Of a DNA stretch of 64,000 nucleotides, positions 35,104 to 44,329 are shown one piece after another (the stretch's first letter is position 1; the number at the start of each line of letters is the position of its first letter). The stretch is taken from positions 371,921 to 435,920 of the forward strand of contig NZ_BGNG01000003.1 in assembly GCF_003203515.1 (NCBI RefSeq), in the 5' to 3' direction. The notes beneath the pieces are model-generated. The model was given only the letters and a program-made list of their open reading frames with translations. It searched no databases and was not told where the DNA came from. This DNA comes from Glaciecola sp. KUL10 (GTDB lineage Bacteria; Pseudomonadota; Gammaproteobacteria; Enterobacterales; Alteromonadaceae). Made by a program: the position numbers and the translations under genes.

Positions 35104-36333
35104 ATGAGTATCATTCTTTACGCAATACCTGGCTTTTTTTTGTTAATCGCGATTGAGTTAGTTGCTGAAAAGTTGCGCAAGACTAACTATTACCGCATCA
35201 ACGACGCCATCACCAGTTTAAGTATTGGGGTGTTAAGCAGAGTCTTTGGCGTATTGAAAGCACTGGTCCCTTTAACTATTTATGCTGTTCTTCACGAACA
35301 CTTCAATATAGTCGCACTAGAGATAAACGTTTGGACATGGTTGGTGATATTCATTGCCTATGACTTTTTTTACTATTGGAATCACCGATTTGGTCATGAA
35401 GTCAGCCTATTTTGGGCCGCGCATGTGGTTCATCACTCAAGCGAAGACTACAACCTTACCACTGCGTTGCGACAAACATCAGGTAGCTTTTTCAACTTTA
35501 TATTTTTTGTTCCACTAGCCTTTTTAGGGGTAGATCCAATCACCCTAGTATCAGTCGCTAGCGTTAATTTGGTCTATCAGTTTTGGGTACACACTCAACA
35601 TATACCCAAACTAGGTTGGCTCGAGTGGATATTTATCACGCCCTCAAACCATCGGGTGCATCACGCACAAAATCAGATATACCTTGATAAAAACTACGGC
35701 GGTGTTTTTATCATTTGGGACAGAATATTTGGCACATTCCAAGAAGAGTTAGCAGATGAAAAACCCATTTATGGCGTGAGAAAAGCACTGAAAAGTTGGA
35801 ACCCTCTTTACGCTAATATTCAAGTATATAAACAACTCATCAAAGACAGCTTTTACACTGCATCTTGGCTCGATAAGTTAAGAGTATGGTTTGGGAAGAC
35901 AGGATGGCGCCCCGACGATGTGAGCCAACGTTTTCCAATGGAGCGCGTCGATTTATCTAAATTTGAAACTTACGATACCAAGCTAAGCCCTTTGCAAAAA
36001 TGCTATGCAATGATTCAATATGTATTTAACGCAGGACTTGCACTTTATTTACTGCTCAACCTAAGTAAATTAAGTGTCGGAACCCAAGTTGCCTTAGCGG
36101 CATTGATTATTTTCAGCTCTGTCAGTCTTGCACTTTATATGGAAAACCAAAAATTTGCACATTGGTTGGAAGGCATCAAAATACTTGCATGTTTGATGTT
36201 TATCCCAGTAGCTAATAGCTATTACCTGCAATTAGGGTTATTGATATTTGTTTTGGTGAGTTTGGCGATTTTACTTAGAAATACTTCGTTATTTGCTAGC
36301 AAAGAAGATAAGGAATCACAACATCAAGCATAA
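35104..36333 (+). CDS. Membrane fatty acid hydroxylase/sterol desaturase family protein
   Basis: A 409-residue integral membrane di-iron enzyme of the sterol desaturase/fatty acid hydroxylase superfamily. The histidine boxes are HRFGH, HVVHHSSEDYN and NHRVHHAQN, with a last NYGGVFIIWDRIFGT block. The alkylglycerol monooxygenase-like members share this arrangement. Extra membrane helices follow at about 310-395. The substrate is unknown. It is 58 bases after the dehalogenase and ends 2 bases short of the convergent benE-like gene. Confidence 0.88.
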   Translation: MSIILYAIPGFFLLIAIELVAEKLRKTNYYRINDAITSLSIGVLSRVFGVLKALVPLTIYAVLHEHFNIVALEINVWTWLVIFIAYDFFYYWNHRFGHEVSLFWAAHVVHHSSEDYNLTTALRQTSGSFFNFIFFVPLAFLGVDPITLVSVASVNLVYQFWVHTQHIPKLGWLEWIFITPSNHRVHHAQNQIYLDKNYGGVFIIWDRIFGTFQEELADEKPIYGVRKALKSWNPLYANIQVYKQLIKDSFYTASWLDKLRVWFGKTGWRPDDVSQRFPMERVDLSKFETYDTKLSPLQKCYAMIQYVFNAGLALYLLLNLSKLSVGTQVALAALIIFSSVSLALYMENQKFAHWLEGIKILACLMFIPVANSYYLQLGLLIFVLVSLAILLRNTSLFASKEDKESQHQA

Positions 36334-36335
36334 GC

Positions 36336-37514
36336 TTATACTGCTTTAGGCTTCGCATTGGCATAAAGCCAAACCAAACCAAGCAATATCCCCCAAAACG
36401 CAGAGGATATACCAAAGAAACTCAGGCCAGATGCACTCATTAGAAAAGTCACCATAGCTGCATCTTTTTCGCTATCTACTTCTAATGAAGTTTTTAAGCT
36501 AGCAGCAATCGTTGAAAGAAGTGCCAAACCGGCTAGTGCTGCAACAAAAGCTTGTGGAAATGCAGCAAATAGACTCACTACAGCTGTGCCAAATATACCC
36601 GCTATAATGTTGAAAACGCCTACTGATATACCAGCGATATACCTTTTATCAGCATCCTCATTTGACTCTGTGCTCGTGCAGATAGCGGCAGTAATAGCTG
36701 CTAGGTTGAAAGTGAATCCGCCAAACGGGGCTAAGATCATCGTCGTAATACCCGTTGCTGAAATAATGGGAGAGACGGGTTGTGATTGATAACCACTCCC
36801 CTTAAGAATGGCAACACCCGGTAGATTTTGTGAGGTCATCGTCACGATAAACAAAGGAATACCTATGCCAATGATAGAGGTAAGCGATAATGTTGGTGTG
36901 ACCCAAACAGGACTCGCAATAGATAAGCTTAAATGATCAACGTGAATAATTTGAGCAAATGAACAAAAAGCAACACCGACGATTAACACAATTGGAATGG
37001 TGTAGCGCGGCGCGATTCTTTTAGCTAATAAAAAGCTAATTAGCATTGAAATGACCAACAGCGGCATATCATTGAGCGATGCAAATATATCAATACCAAA
37101 CTGAACCAGTATCCCTGCCAGCATTGCGCAAGCAAGTGATGTGGGGATCACCCTTACGATACGATTAAATAACCCAGTCACGCCGACTAAAAAAATCAAT
37201 AACCCAACGAACACAAAGGTTCCAATCGATTGCGCAATATTGCCATCACTTAAACTAACAGCAATCAATGCCGCCCCTGGCGTTGACCAAGCAATGATAA
37301 TTGGGCGCTTATACCACGCTGATAGAACAAGCGAACACGCGCCCATACCAATACCCAAGGCCCAAATCCATGATTCAATTTGTTCTCTATCGGCTCCGGC
37401 TGCAACTGCTGCTTGAAAAACTATCGCGGCACTGCTTGCAAAACCAACGAGCACCGCAATGAAGCCAGCACTTACAGCCGAAAAAGAGAAGTCCTTAAGT
37501 ATCTGATTATTCAT
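36336..37514 (-). CDS. BenE-family benzoate/H+ symporter
   Basis: A 392-residue membrane protein with 12 or so helices of the BenE family (benzoate:H+ symporter). Recognisable blocks: FSAVSAGFIAVLVGFASSAAIVFQAA at the start, AWSTPGAALI, GIPLFIVTMTSQNLPGVAILK and PFGGFTFNLAAITAAIC. No aromatic degradation gene is nearby, so the true substrate is uncertain. It starts 20 bases after the M28 peptidase stop on the same strand, so the two may form an operon. Confidence 0.88.
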   Translation of the reverse strand: MNNQILKDFSFSAVSAGFIAVLVGFASSAAIVFQAAVAAGADREQIESWIWALGIGMGACSLVLSAWYKRPIIIAWSTPGAALIAVSLSDGNIAQSIGTFVFVGLLIFLVGVTGLFNRIVRVIPTSLACAMLAGILVQFGIDIFASLNDMPLLVISMLISFLLAKRIAPRYTIPIVLIVGVAFCSFAQIIHVDHLSLSIASPVWVTPTLSLTSIIGIGIPLFIVTMTSQNLPGVAILKGSGYQSQPVSPIISATGITTMILAPFGGFTFNLAAITAAICTSTESNEDADKRYIAGISVGVFNIIAGIFGTAVVSLFAAFPQAFVAALAGLALLSTIAASLKTSLEVDSEKDAAMVTFLMSASGLSFFGISSAFWGILLGLVWLYANAKPKAV

Positions 37515-37534
37515 TTTTTGAGCTTAGTTGTGTT

Positions 37535-38983
37535 CTATTTCTCTGGCGCTGGCCTTGGGTCAAAATCAGTATTTGCCATATATGTAGTGACCATTGCCCA
37601 CACCGTTTGATTTTGACGAATATCGTCAAGGTCAATCTTATCAAGGGTATCGTTTGGCGTATGGTGATAATCAAAGTAGTAAGTTCCATCTTGTTTTAAA
37701 GCGATGACAGGCACGCCATAATTCGGAAGCATAGACACATCTGGTCCGCCATTGGTGGTATTGTTGCCTAATTCAACGCCCATCGCAGCAAGCGCTGAAT
37801 AGAGTTCAACAGCCTTGTCTCTTACGGCAGGATCAAAACGCGTGTCAATTTGATAAATCGGCCCTGCACCAAAATCAGACTCTGCGGCCATGATGATATT
37901 TTTTAAATCATCTTTATTCGTTCTGACATACTGATATGCGCCTACTAGCCCAATCTCTTCAGCTGCGTATAAAATCACTCTGATCGTGCGTTTGGGTTGG
38001 CCAATCGTGTCTTTGATTATTTTTGCAGCGGCAGTCACAATTCCAACGCCTGCACCATCATCAAGGGCACCCGTTCCTTCATCCCAAGAGTCTAAATGCG
38101 CTGAAATTAAAACCACTTCTTCTGGTTTTTCTGTGCCCGTAAACTCTCCGATTACATTGTAAGAGGTTTGCCAGCCTGCATCTTTTGCCTGCATATTGAT
38201 ATCTAGTACCACGGCTTCTTCGCCTTCGAACATCGCTTCTAGTACATCTGCATCAGCCGTTGAAATTGCGCCGGCGGGGATTTTTTCAACATCATCGGAA
38301 TAGCGCATCACACCCGTGTGAGCAAAGCGAGAATTGTCAGTGCCTACCGAGCGAATAACAACCGCTTTTGCACCCAACTTGGCGGCTTCAACTGCTCCCG
38401 CAACACGATTTGGAACCACTCTGCCATAAAATTTACCCGCGCGGTCTCTTTGCATTCTAGTGTTTAAGAAGACAACCTTGCCTTTTACTTGCTCAGCGCT
38501 TGCTTGTTTTAATGAATCCAAAGAGTCAAACATCACAACTTCTGCTTGGATACCGCTTTCTGGTGTCGCAATTGAGCCACCTAGCGCAGTAATCACTAAA
38601 GACTGCGGAAACGGAGCGGTAATGCGCGCATCTGCAAAACCACGTTCCCAGTTACGGACTCTTACTGGCTGCTTGTATACTTTGTCGAAACCAAGTTCGT
38701 TGAATTTAGCCTCTGCCCACGCGACTGCTCGTTTGTCACCTTGTGAACCAGGAATACGAGGGCCGACTTCTACCGTTAATGACTTGACGATGTCGTAGGC
38801 CAGATCACTTTTTTGACTGGCAGCTTTTGTCATTTCGATTTGTTGGCTGACTTGTTGATTACTGGTGCCATCAGCCGCATTGTTGACTGTATTGGATGCG
38901 GTATTAGAAGAGGTGTTACTACAAGCCACCAATGAGGCAGCCAAAAGTGTAGTTGCACCCGCGCGCAGAAAGATTGATTTCAT
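37535..38983 (-). CDS. M28-family zinc aminopeptidase lipoprotein
   Basis: A 482-residue lipoprotein. The signal ends with lipobox LVACS, followed by an Asn/Ser/Thr-rich linker. A protease-associated-like insert (about residues 130-250) precedes the M28 catalytic part. Zinc ligands are in SAHLDSWDEGTGALDDGAG (His, Asp), YAAEEIGLVGAYQYV (catalytic Glu and ligand Glu) and YFDYHHTPNDT near the end; NGGPDVSML is also typical. It probably removes N-terminal residues from peptides at the cell envelope. It heads a likely two-gene unit with the BenE gene. Confidence 0.92.
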   Translation of the reverse strand: MKSIFLRAGATTLLAASLVACSNTSSNTASNTVNNAADGTSNQQVSQQIEMTKAASQKSDLAYDIVKSLTVEVGPRIPGSQGDKRAVAWAEAKFNELGFDKVYKQPVRVRNWERGFADARITAPFPQSLVITALGGSIATPESGIQAEVVMFDSLDSLKQASAEQVKGKVVFLNTRMQRDRAGKFYGRVVPNRVAGAVEAAKLGAKAVVIRSVGTDNSRFAHTGVMRYSDDVEKIPAGAISTADADVLEAMFEGEEAVVLDINMQAKDAGWQTSYNVIGEFTGTEKPEEVVLISAHLDSWDEGTGALDDGAGVGIVTAAAKIIKDTIGQPKRTIRVILYAAEEIGLVGAYQYVRTNKDDLKNIIMAAESDFGAGPIYQIDTRFDPAVRDKAVELYSALAAMGVELGNNTTNGGPDVSMLPNYGVPVIALKQDGTYYFDYHHTPNDTLDKIDLDDIRQNQTVWAMVTTYMANTDFDPRPAPEK

Positions 38984-39173
38984 AGTGTTTCCGTTTTCGG
39001 TCGTTATTTATAGTTATATATTGTTAGTGATGAAGAGCTCTCGGGTAATATTATACACAATTGATAGTTTATCATTCACGAAATGATGTGTTTTAGCCTG
39101 TAAATGCGATCTACACTTGGAGATTAAATGATGCTTTACGTATAAAACGTAGCACCACTGAATAAGGAAATGC

Positions 39174-39611
39174 ATGTTTAATATTTCGGTAAATAGAATC
39201 ATTGATAAACCCATTCAAGTAGTGTTCGATGCACTGAGTGATCATGCCAATTATCAAACATTCAAAGGTATTGATAAGTCTTCTTTAATAAAAGAAGGCA
39301 GCGAAGATAAAAATGGTTTGGGTGCCGTTCGAGAAATTGTCGCAGGCAACAGCACTTTGCATGAGGAGATCGTCACTTATGAGCCACCCACTAAGCTTGG
39401 TTACAAAATCACTTATTCAAAACCATTACCTTATGATCATCAAGTGGGTGAGATAACGCTTGAAGAAAAAGATGGTCAAACACACGTCACATGGTGTTCT
39501 AAGGGGCACATTACGATCCCGATTTTAGGCACATGGTACTTTGACAAACAAATCGACAAGTTTGGCTCAAGAGCATTTGGCAGCATTTTAAAAACAATTG
39601 CGAGTAGATAA
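39174..39611 (+). CDS. SRPBCC (START-like) family protein
   Basis: A 145-residue protein with the SRPBCC/polyketide-cyclase fold: NRIIDKPIQVVFDALSDHANYQ opens it, then GLGAVREIVAGN and VTWCSKGHITIPILG. Such proteins bind hydrophobic ligands in a deep pocket; no catalytic residue can be assigned. It is a single gene converging on the PepSY gene, with stop codons 2 bases apart. Confidence 0.85.
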   Translation: MFNISVNRIIDKPIQVVFDALSDHANYQTFKGIDKSSLIKEGSEDKNGLGAVREIVAGNSTLHEEIVTYEPPTKLGYKITYSKPLPYDHQVGEITLEEKDGQTHVTWCSKGHITIPILGTWYFDKQIDKFGSRAFGSILKTIASR

Positions 39612-39613
39612 GC

Positions 39614-40327
39614 TTACGCTGCAATACCAAGCTTTTTGAGTCTAAAGGTTTGAAACAGCATCAGCATGCCGCTAAGCGTAAACAAAAGCGCGCTTGCCGA
39701 AAACGCAATCAGTAGAGGGTTATTAAAATCCTCTCGTTCATCATAATCCATGATGTGCAACATCCAAACAAAATCAAATAGCCGCCAAATATCACTTCGA
39801 ATCGACACAAGTTCTGCGCTTACAGGGTCAAAGTATAAAGTCGTTGACCAAGTATCATCGTAAATTAGCTGCCAGACGCTGTTTTTTGCCCGACTGGCTT
39901 CCATGGGAATGTCGTTAAGGAGGCTTATTTTTTCGAGTTTGCCTTGTCCAAGGTAATGTTGTTTTGCCAAGGCTCTAATTTGCGTTTGAGAAATAGCATC
40001 GAGAACATCGCCAGTTTGCGCGTTAAATAGCTGACGGTTGGAGTGAGTTTGGATGATATAAACAGGTAGCTCTAGCACACTGGAAAATTTGATTTCTATA
40101 ATCTGTTCGTCAATTTGACCAATAAGCTTATCAAGGCTATACCGATATTCTGAAGCGCCTATATTGTTATTAATAACTTTGTTTGCAAGGTGTTTACCAT
40201 GGACTTTTTCTAGTGGGATTGCACTCATGATCAAGCCACCCGCGATCCAAAAAAACACTTGAATACCTAGAATTAGTCCGAGCCATTTGTGTAGTTTTCG
40301 CGCTTTTTTGAAGATTGTTTTGTTCAT
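39614..40327 (-). CDS. PepSY-domain membrane protein
   Basis: A 237-residue protein with an N-terminal helix (KWLGLILGIQVFFWIAGGL), a periplasmic PepSY-like part (about 60-195) and a C-terminal helix near residues 205-228. The start RKLHKWLGLILG is common to PepSY-TM proteins, which are often linked to ferric reductase or siderophore systems. No iron gene is adjacent, so the role is open. Confidence 0.8.
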   Translation of the reverse strand: MNKTIFKKARKLHKWLGLILGIQVFFWIAGGLIMSAIPLEKVHGKHLANKVINNNIGASEYRYSLDKLIGQIDEQIIEIKFSSVLELPVYIIQTHSNRQLFNAQTGDVLDAISQTQIRALAKQHYLGQGKLEKISLLNDIPMEASRAKNSVWQLIYDDTWSTTLYFDPVSAELVSIRSDIWRLFDFVWMLHIMDYDEREDFNNPLLIAFSASALLFTLSGMLMLFQTFRLKKLGIAA

Positions 40328-40483
40328 CCAATCACATTGATTATTTGCTTCCTTTATTTCCTTACAATAAGGGTTTTAAAGAAAAAGGTAAACCTTAAGC
40401 ACAAAGCAAGCTAAACCGTTCTACTATTTGAAAAGTAAGTATTCAATATACACAACGCCACTTACTTGCAGAACTTTTAGTAC

Positions 40484-41299
40484 ATGCCGATAACCCCTAT
40501 ACTCATAGCTAAGCCTTTATTTGGACTAAATAAATTTATGAAGTTGAATTTTATGACATCAGGTACTCGATTAAAGACACACGTTACTGCTCGCTACTTT
40601 GCACTTTTCTGTCTACTGTTCGGCACTCAAGCTATTGCAGGAAACACATCTGGCGTGCATGGCCCAAACGTTGATCCTGACGATCGAAGTATGCAAATAC
40701 GTGCAGCATTGGCCCCCGCTGACAATGCTTCTCAGCAAGACCAATGGGCATATCGCTACCACTATCAACATTCGTTCAACGATAGGTTTAGAGCTCGTAT
40801 TGTTGCGCAATATCGTGATAGAGGAGATTTTGAATACGACTTCTTACGCGCTGAGTTCTTATACAACTTTAAAAAGGCTATCGATTCTAATTGGTCCAGT
40901 GGTATTCGATTTGATGTGCGCACTCGTCGTGGCAGTCGAGCAGAAGAAATAGCCTTGCATTGGACCAATCAATGGAACTTAAACAATGGCTATCGTTTAC
41001 GAGCAATTGTTTTAGGTAATTTGCAGGTAGGCGGAAGTCGTTCATCAAATGATTTGGGCGTTGCAACGCGCGCTGGGCTATCGAAAAGATTGGATAACGG
41101 CATACGCGTGGGCGCAGAACTATATAATAGTTATGGAAGGCTAGGCGACTTCGGTTCATTCAATGAACAAAGCCATCAATTTGGACCAACAGTCGGTGGT
41201 AGCATTGGGGGCTTTAAGTATCAATTGCGTTGGCTTAAAGGGCTTAGCAATGGTAGTCGCGATGATAATTTCGAGATTCGCTTTGATAAGGCGTTTTAA
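40484..41299 (+). CDS. Predicted outer-membrane beta-barrel protein
   Basis: Up to 271 residues. A signal peptide (ARYFALFCLLFGTQAIAG) lies unusually far from the first ATG, so the real start is probably one of two later ATGs (40538 or 40553). The mature part consists of alternating short strands with Tyr, Trp and Arg (FRARIVAQYRDRGDFEYDF, WSSGIRFDVRTRRG, YRLRAIVLGNLQVGG, FEIRFDKAF), ending in an aromatic residue, as outer-membrane barrels do. No family recognised. It could be a small porin-like or DUF2490-like protein. Confidence 0.65.
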   Translation: MPITPILIAKPLFGLNKFMKLNFMTSGTRLKTHVTARYFALFCLLFGTQAIAGNTSGVHGPNVDPDDRSMQIRAALAPADNASQQDQWAYRYHYQHSFNDRFRARIVAQYRDRGDFEYDFLRAEFLYNFKKAIDSNWSSGIRFDVRTRRGSRAEEIALHWTNQWNLNNGYRLRAIVLGNLQVGGSRSSNDLGVATRAGLSKRLDNGIRVGAELYNSYGRLGDFGSFNEQSHQFGPTVGGSIGGFKYQLRWLKGLSNGSRDDNFEIRFDKAF

Positions 41300-41333
41300 G
41301 TATTGCTTGAAAGCTTCACCAAATGATTGAGTA

Positions 41334-41368
41334 CAGCAGGGCGATTTTTCATACCATTCGCCCTGCTG
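41334..41368. terminator. Bidirectional hairpin between convergent genes
   Basis: CAGCAGGGCGA (41334-41344) pairs perfectly with TCGCCCTGCTG (41358-41368) around a 13-base loop, midway between the outer-membrane gene and the ABC permease gene. There is no long T run, so it may rather be a mRNA-end stabiliser. Confidence 0.5.
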
Positions 41369-41382
41369 CTAATCATTACAAC

Positions 41383-42309
41383 CTACCTAACACTGTTTTT
41401 TCTTACCCAATAGCTTGCAAAAATAAATGCGCTACCAATAAGCAAAGCGAATAAACTAATGCGATGATGCAATACTTCTATAAAAAAGTTAATTGGCATA
41501 ATCGAGGATGCTCTGTGTGAATCTAGCACCATAAAAACATCTCTACTATCGGGTGTAATCGAGAGGTAAGTAGCGATTTTCGTTGCTATCTCCCAGGTTT
41601 GATAACTAAACACAAGGCTGAGCAGCACTTCTGTTATCGAAAGCAATACTAAAGGTATAACCGCAATTAAAAACGGTGACTTTTTAGCATAGGCTGATGC
41701 AAGCATTAACCAAGCTATTAAAGGGAAAAGCCAAAGTGCATACAAAATTAAACCATAGCCTGCACTCAAAAATGAACTTAGCGTATGCCCACCAACAAAT
41801 AGCGACCAAATATCTGAGACATTAAAGTTCGACGAAATCAACCCGATGATGCTCATTACCAACATCGCAACGATAGATAATATCGAAGCAATCATTATCG
41901 AAACAGCGGGAATCAATAGCGCGGCCATCAACAACTTAACGCCTATTGTTTGCCCATCGGACACCGGCATTGACCGCCAAAAAAAGACAGATTTATCTCT
42001 TCGCTCATCATACAAACAAGATAATGCGTAATAAGCTTGGATAAAAAAGCTAATCACCAAAAAAGTACCAAATACACTCGCAAGTGACATTTGAGTGACA
42101 CTTGCTTGCATGCCCTCAGCATTTATCTGCTCAATAGAGGACACCATACGAGTCTGTTGATACTGGTTAAGCGTGAACATTTCAAAAATAAAGACAGCAA
42201 GAAAAATTGCACCTACCACTAAGGGAACCCCAACAATCGACTTCCTAAACTCCCAAAACTCTTTGTAAATACTCATCTTAATTTGTTGTATTAAAAGGCT
42301 CTTATCCAT
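41383..42309 (-). CDS. ABC-2 type permease
   Basis: A 308-residue membrane protein with about six helices. IYKEFWEFRKSIVGVPLVVGAI opens it and YDERRDKSVFFWRSMPVSD follows helix 2; this is the ABC-2 permease pattern of YtrA/GntR-linked transporters. Overlaps the ATPase gene by 8 bases and is last in the operon. Confidence 0.88.
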   Translation of the reverse strand: MDKSLLIQQIKMSIYKEFWEFRKSIVGVPLVVGAIFLAVFIFEMFTLNQYQQTRMVSSIEQINAEGMQASVTQMSLASVFGTFLVISFFIQAYYALSCLYDERRDKSVFFWRSMPVSDGQTIGVKLLMAALLIPAVSIMIASILSIVAMLVMSIIGLISSNFNVSDIWSLFVGGHTLSSFLSAGYGLILYALWLFPLIAWLMLASAYAKKSPFLIAVIPLVLLSITEVLLSLVFSYQTWEIATKIATYLSITPDSRDVFMVLDSHRASSIMPINFFIEVLHHRISLFALLIGSAFIFASYWVRKNSVR

Positions 42310-43195
42310 GATTCAGCTCCTCTTTATCGCTTTTTTGCCCCGCTAATCCAACAAATACATCAGCCAGACTTGCTGTACTTAATTTTCCGAGTGAAGGTAA
42401 TAAATCCATTTGCTCAGCACTGAGATTAGTTAAATCGAGCAGCATACTTGTCATGCCCATCAGGCTATTTGTGAATAGCGGCTTAAGCAGTGTAGCGTCT
42501 TCTAGCTTTTCATTATCAAGGGCTAGTAACTTGTACTGTGACTGCAAGTCTTCAACGCTTTTTGAAAGCGCGATGCTGCCTTGGTTGATAAATGCTACAT
42601 TGGATAATATGTTTTCCACTTCTTCGATTTGATGCGTTGTGATAATGATGCACTTTTCAGGCGAATAGAAATCGTCAAGCAAATGAGTGTAAAACTGCTT
42701 TCGAGTTAATATGTCTAATCCTAGCGTTGGCTCATCTAAAATCAGTATCTTTGCATCAACTGCCATGATCAAAGCAAGGTGCACTTGTGCTTTCATGCCT
42801 TTTGATAAACTCGATACTTTTGAATGGTATTTGATGTTTGTTTTATCAAGAAAAGAGCGTGCTTTTGCTTCATTAAAGTTAGGGTGTACCCCTTTCATGT
42901 ATGTGATTGCTTGTTCAACTTTAATCCACTCAGGCAACACCGCGACATCAGCCACATAGGCTAAATTTTCTAGCAGTTTATGACGCTTATGATTTGGCTT
43001 TTGCCCCAACACTTCGATATCGCCTTCGTATCCGATCAACCCCATTATTGCTTGCAGGCAAGTTGTTTTACCGGAACCATTAGGGCCCACAAGCCCCCAA
43101 ATTTCGCCTTCACGGATGTCTAGATCAACACTTTTAAGCGCTTGGTGACCTTTATAGTCCTTACAGAGGCCTTTTATTGTGATTACACTATTCAT
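42302..43195 (-). CDS. ABC transporter ATP-binding protein
   Basis: A 297-residue ABC ATPase. Walker A is GPNGSGKTT, the signature is LSKGMKAQVHLAL and Walker B is ILILDEPTLGLD, followed by the TTHQIEE switch His. The C-terminal 80 residues form the usual extension of exporters of this type. It overlaps the regulator gene by 4 bases and the permease by 8, so the three are one operon. Substrate unknown; cell-envelope stress export is typical for the type. Confidence 0.93.
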   Translation of the reverse strand: MNSVITIKGLCKDYKGHQALKSVDLDIREGEIWGLVGPNGSGKTTCLQAIMGLIGYEGDIEVLGQKPNHKRHKLLENLAYVADVAVLPEWIKVEQAITYMKGVHPNFNEAKARSFLDKTNIKYHSKVSSLSKGMKAQVHLALIMAVDAKILILDEPTLGLDILTRKQFYTHLLDDFYSPEKCIIITTHQIEEVENILSNVAFINQGSIALSKSVEDLQSQYKLLALDNEKLEDATLLKPLFTNSLMGMTSMLLDLTNLSAEQMDLLPSLGKLSTASLADVFVGLAGQKSDKEELNHG

Positions 43196-43596
43196 CGGGC
43201 TTGCTCCTCTTGAGGTCTGTAAGACGTTGCCGACCCACTTGCTAATGCATCGCTAGCTAAAAGCTCATCTGGACTCAATTCAAGTCTCTTAATTTGCTCT
43301 AAAACAAGCGGCCATTCTTGCACTAAGAAACGTTGCTTTTCTCTTTCCATCACTAACTCCCTTACACCAAGCTTTACAAACAGTCCCTTTCCTCTTTGCT
43401 TTTCGACAAGCGCCTCATCCTGAAGCATTTGGTAAGCCTTCGAAATAGTCACTGGATTGATTTGATATTGCGCCGCCACTGCTCTTACAGAGGGTAACGC
43501 TTCCCCCTCTTTTAAGTGCCGGTCTAAGATACGCCCAATGACCTGTCGGTATAGTTGCAGGTATATTGGCGAGTCGTTGTCCCATTGAACTGTCAT
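43192..43596 (-). CDS. GntR-family repressor, YtrA subgroup
   Basis: A 134-residue regulator. A winged helix (SPIYLQLYRQVIGRILDRHLKEGEALPSVR onward, residues 9-75; the VTISKAYQMLQDEALVEKQRGKGLFV part is diagnostic) is followed by a short C-terminal dimerisation tail without a ligand domain, as in YtrA proteins. It leads the ABC operon, and tandem operator-like repeats lie just upstream, so it most likely represses its own operon. Confidence 0.92.
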   Translation of the reverse strand: MTVQWDNDSPIYLQLYRQVIGRILDRHLKEGEALPSVRAVAAQYQINPVTISKAYQMLQDEALVEKQRGKGLFVKLGVRELVMEREKQRFLVQEWPLVLEQIKRLELSPDELLASDALASGSATSYRPQEEQAR

Positions 43597-43622
43597 GGTT
43601 TAACCTCTATGCCTATGAATAA

Positions 43623-43683
43623 ATTATAGTGTGATACATCACCAACACACCAATATTTAGTGTTATACCTCACCAACACACTA
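43623..43683 (-). promoter_or_regulatory. Tandem operators and -10 box of the GntR/ABC operon
   Basis: Two 25-base direct repeats of the form AGTGT-ATAC-TCACCAACACAC-A lie at 43629-43653 and 43659-43683, in phase at a 30-base interval. Each has GTGT and ACAC half-sites of YtrA-type operators. A minus-strand TATAAT (43623-43628) abuts the first, so bound repressor would block the promoter, 27 bases before the gene start. Confidence 0.7.
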
Positions 43684-43830
43684 AGTGCAAATGTTTTTTG
43701 TCTAAATTTTATCCATACATTCAAAGTGAGAGAAAAGAAAGGGCGGAGACGAAGACAGAAAAACGTTCAGAAGATAGTTAATGCTTGGTTCATCAATACC
43801 TAATAAACCAAGCATTGTTATAAATACGCA

Positions 43831-44067
43831 CTAATTTTTGGTTAATGCAATATGTAGCTTTTGCGCATGCTCCGCCAACTCAAGGCCCAAGTCAGTTAGG
43901 TAGCCACCGTCAGCTTGTGTGATCACGCCTTTTTCATACAAACTTTGAGCTGCACTTAATACTTCTTCACCGGCATCATGATGCACTTTGATACCTTGCA
44001 TTAAGCTTTTATCTGGAAAAGTTAAGAGTAAATTGAGCTCGCTTACTTGATTTTGGTTCAATTGCAT
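43831..44067 (-). CDS. TIGR02647 family protein
   Basis: A 78-residue protein matching the TIGR02647 family, with the strongly conserved MQGIKVHHDAGEEVLSAAQ and GVITQADGGYLTDLGLELAEH. Family members are small gammaproteobacterial proteins suggested to bind DNA, without a demonstrated function. Single gene, with about 230-260 AT-rich non-coding bases on each side. Confidence 0.88.
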   Translation of the reverse strand: MQLNQNQVSELNLLLTFPDKSLMQGIKVHHDAGEEVLSAAQSLYEKGVITQADGGYLTDLGLELAEHAQKLHIALTKN

Positions 44068-44329
44068 AGTTCACCTCGTTTCACTTTATTAAGGATTAAA
44101 AAACGAATTAACATTTTATTTACATTAATTTAGGGTACTCTGATTTTCAGAAATTTGCATGGAAATTATTAAGTTTTTTAGCGTTTTTATTGACCAATAA
44201 AAATATCATTGTGGTTGTTAACTTCAAGCTAGTAAAAAACACCACTTGAATTAAACATGGTGACTTATTAGTATTTTTTGGGCACAGCGCTTTGGCTTAG
44301 CTTTCAAACTTAATCACTATGAAAACTAG

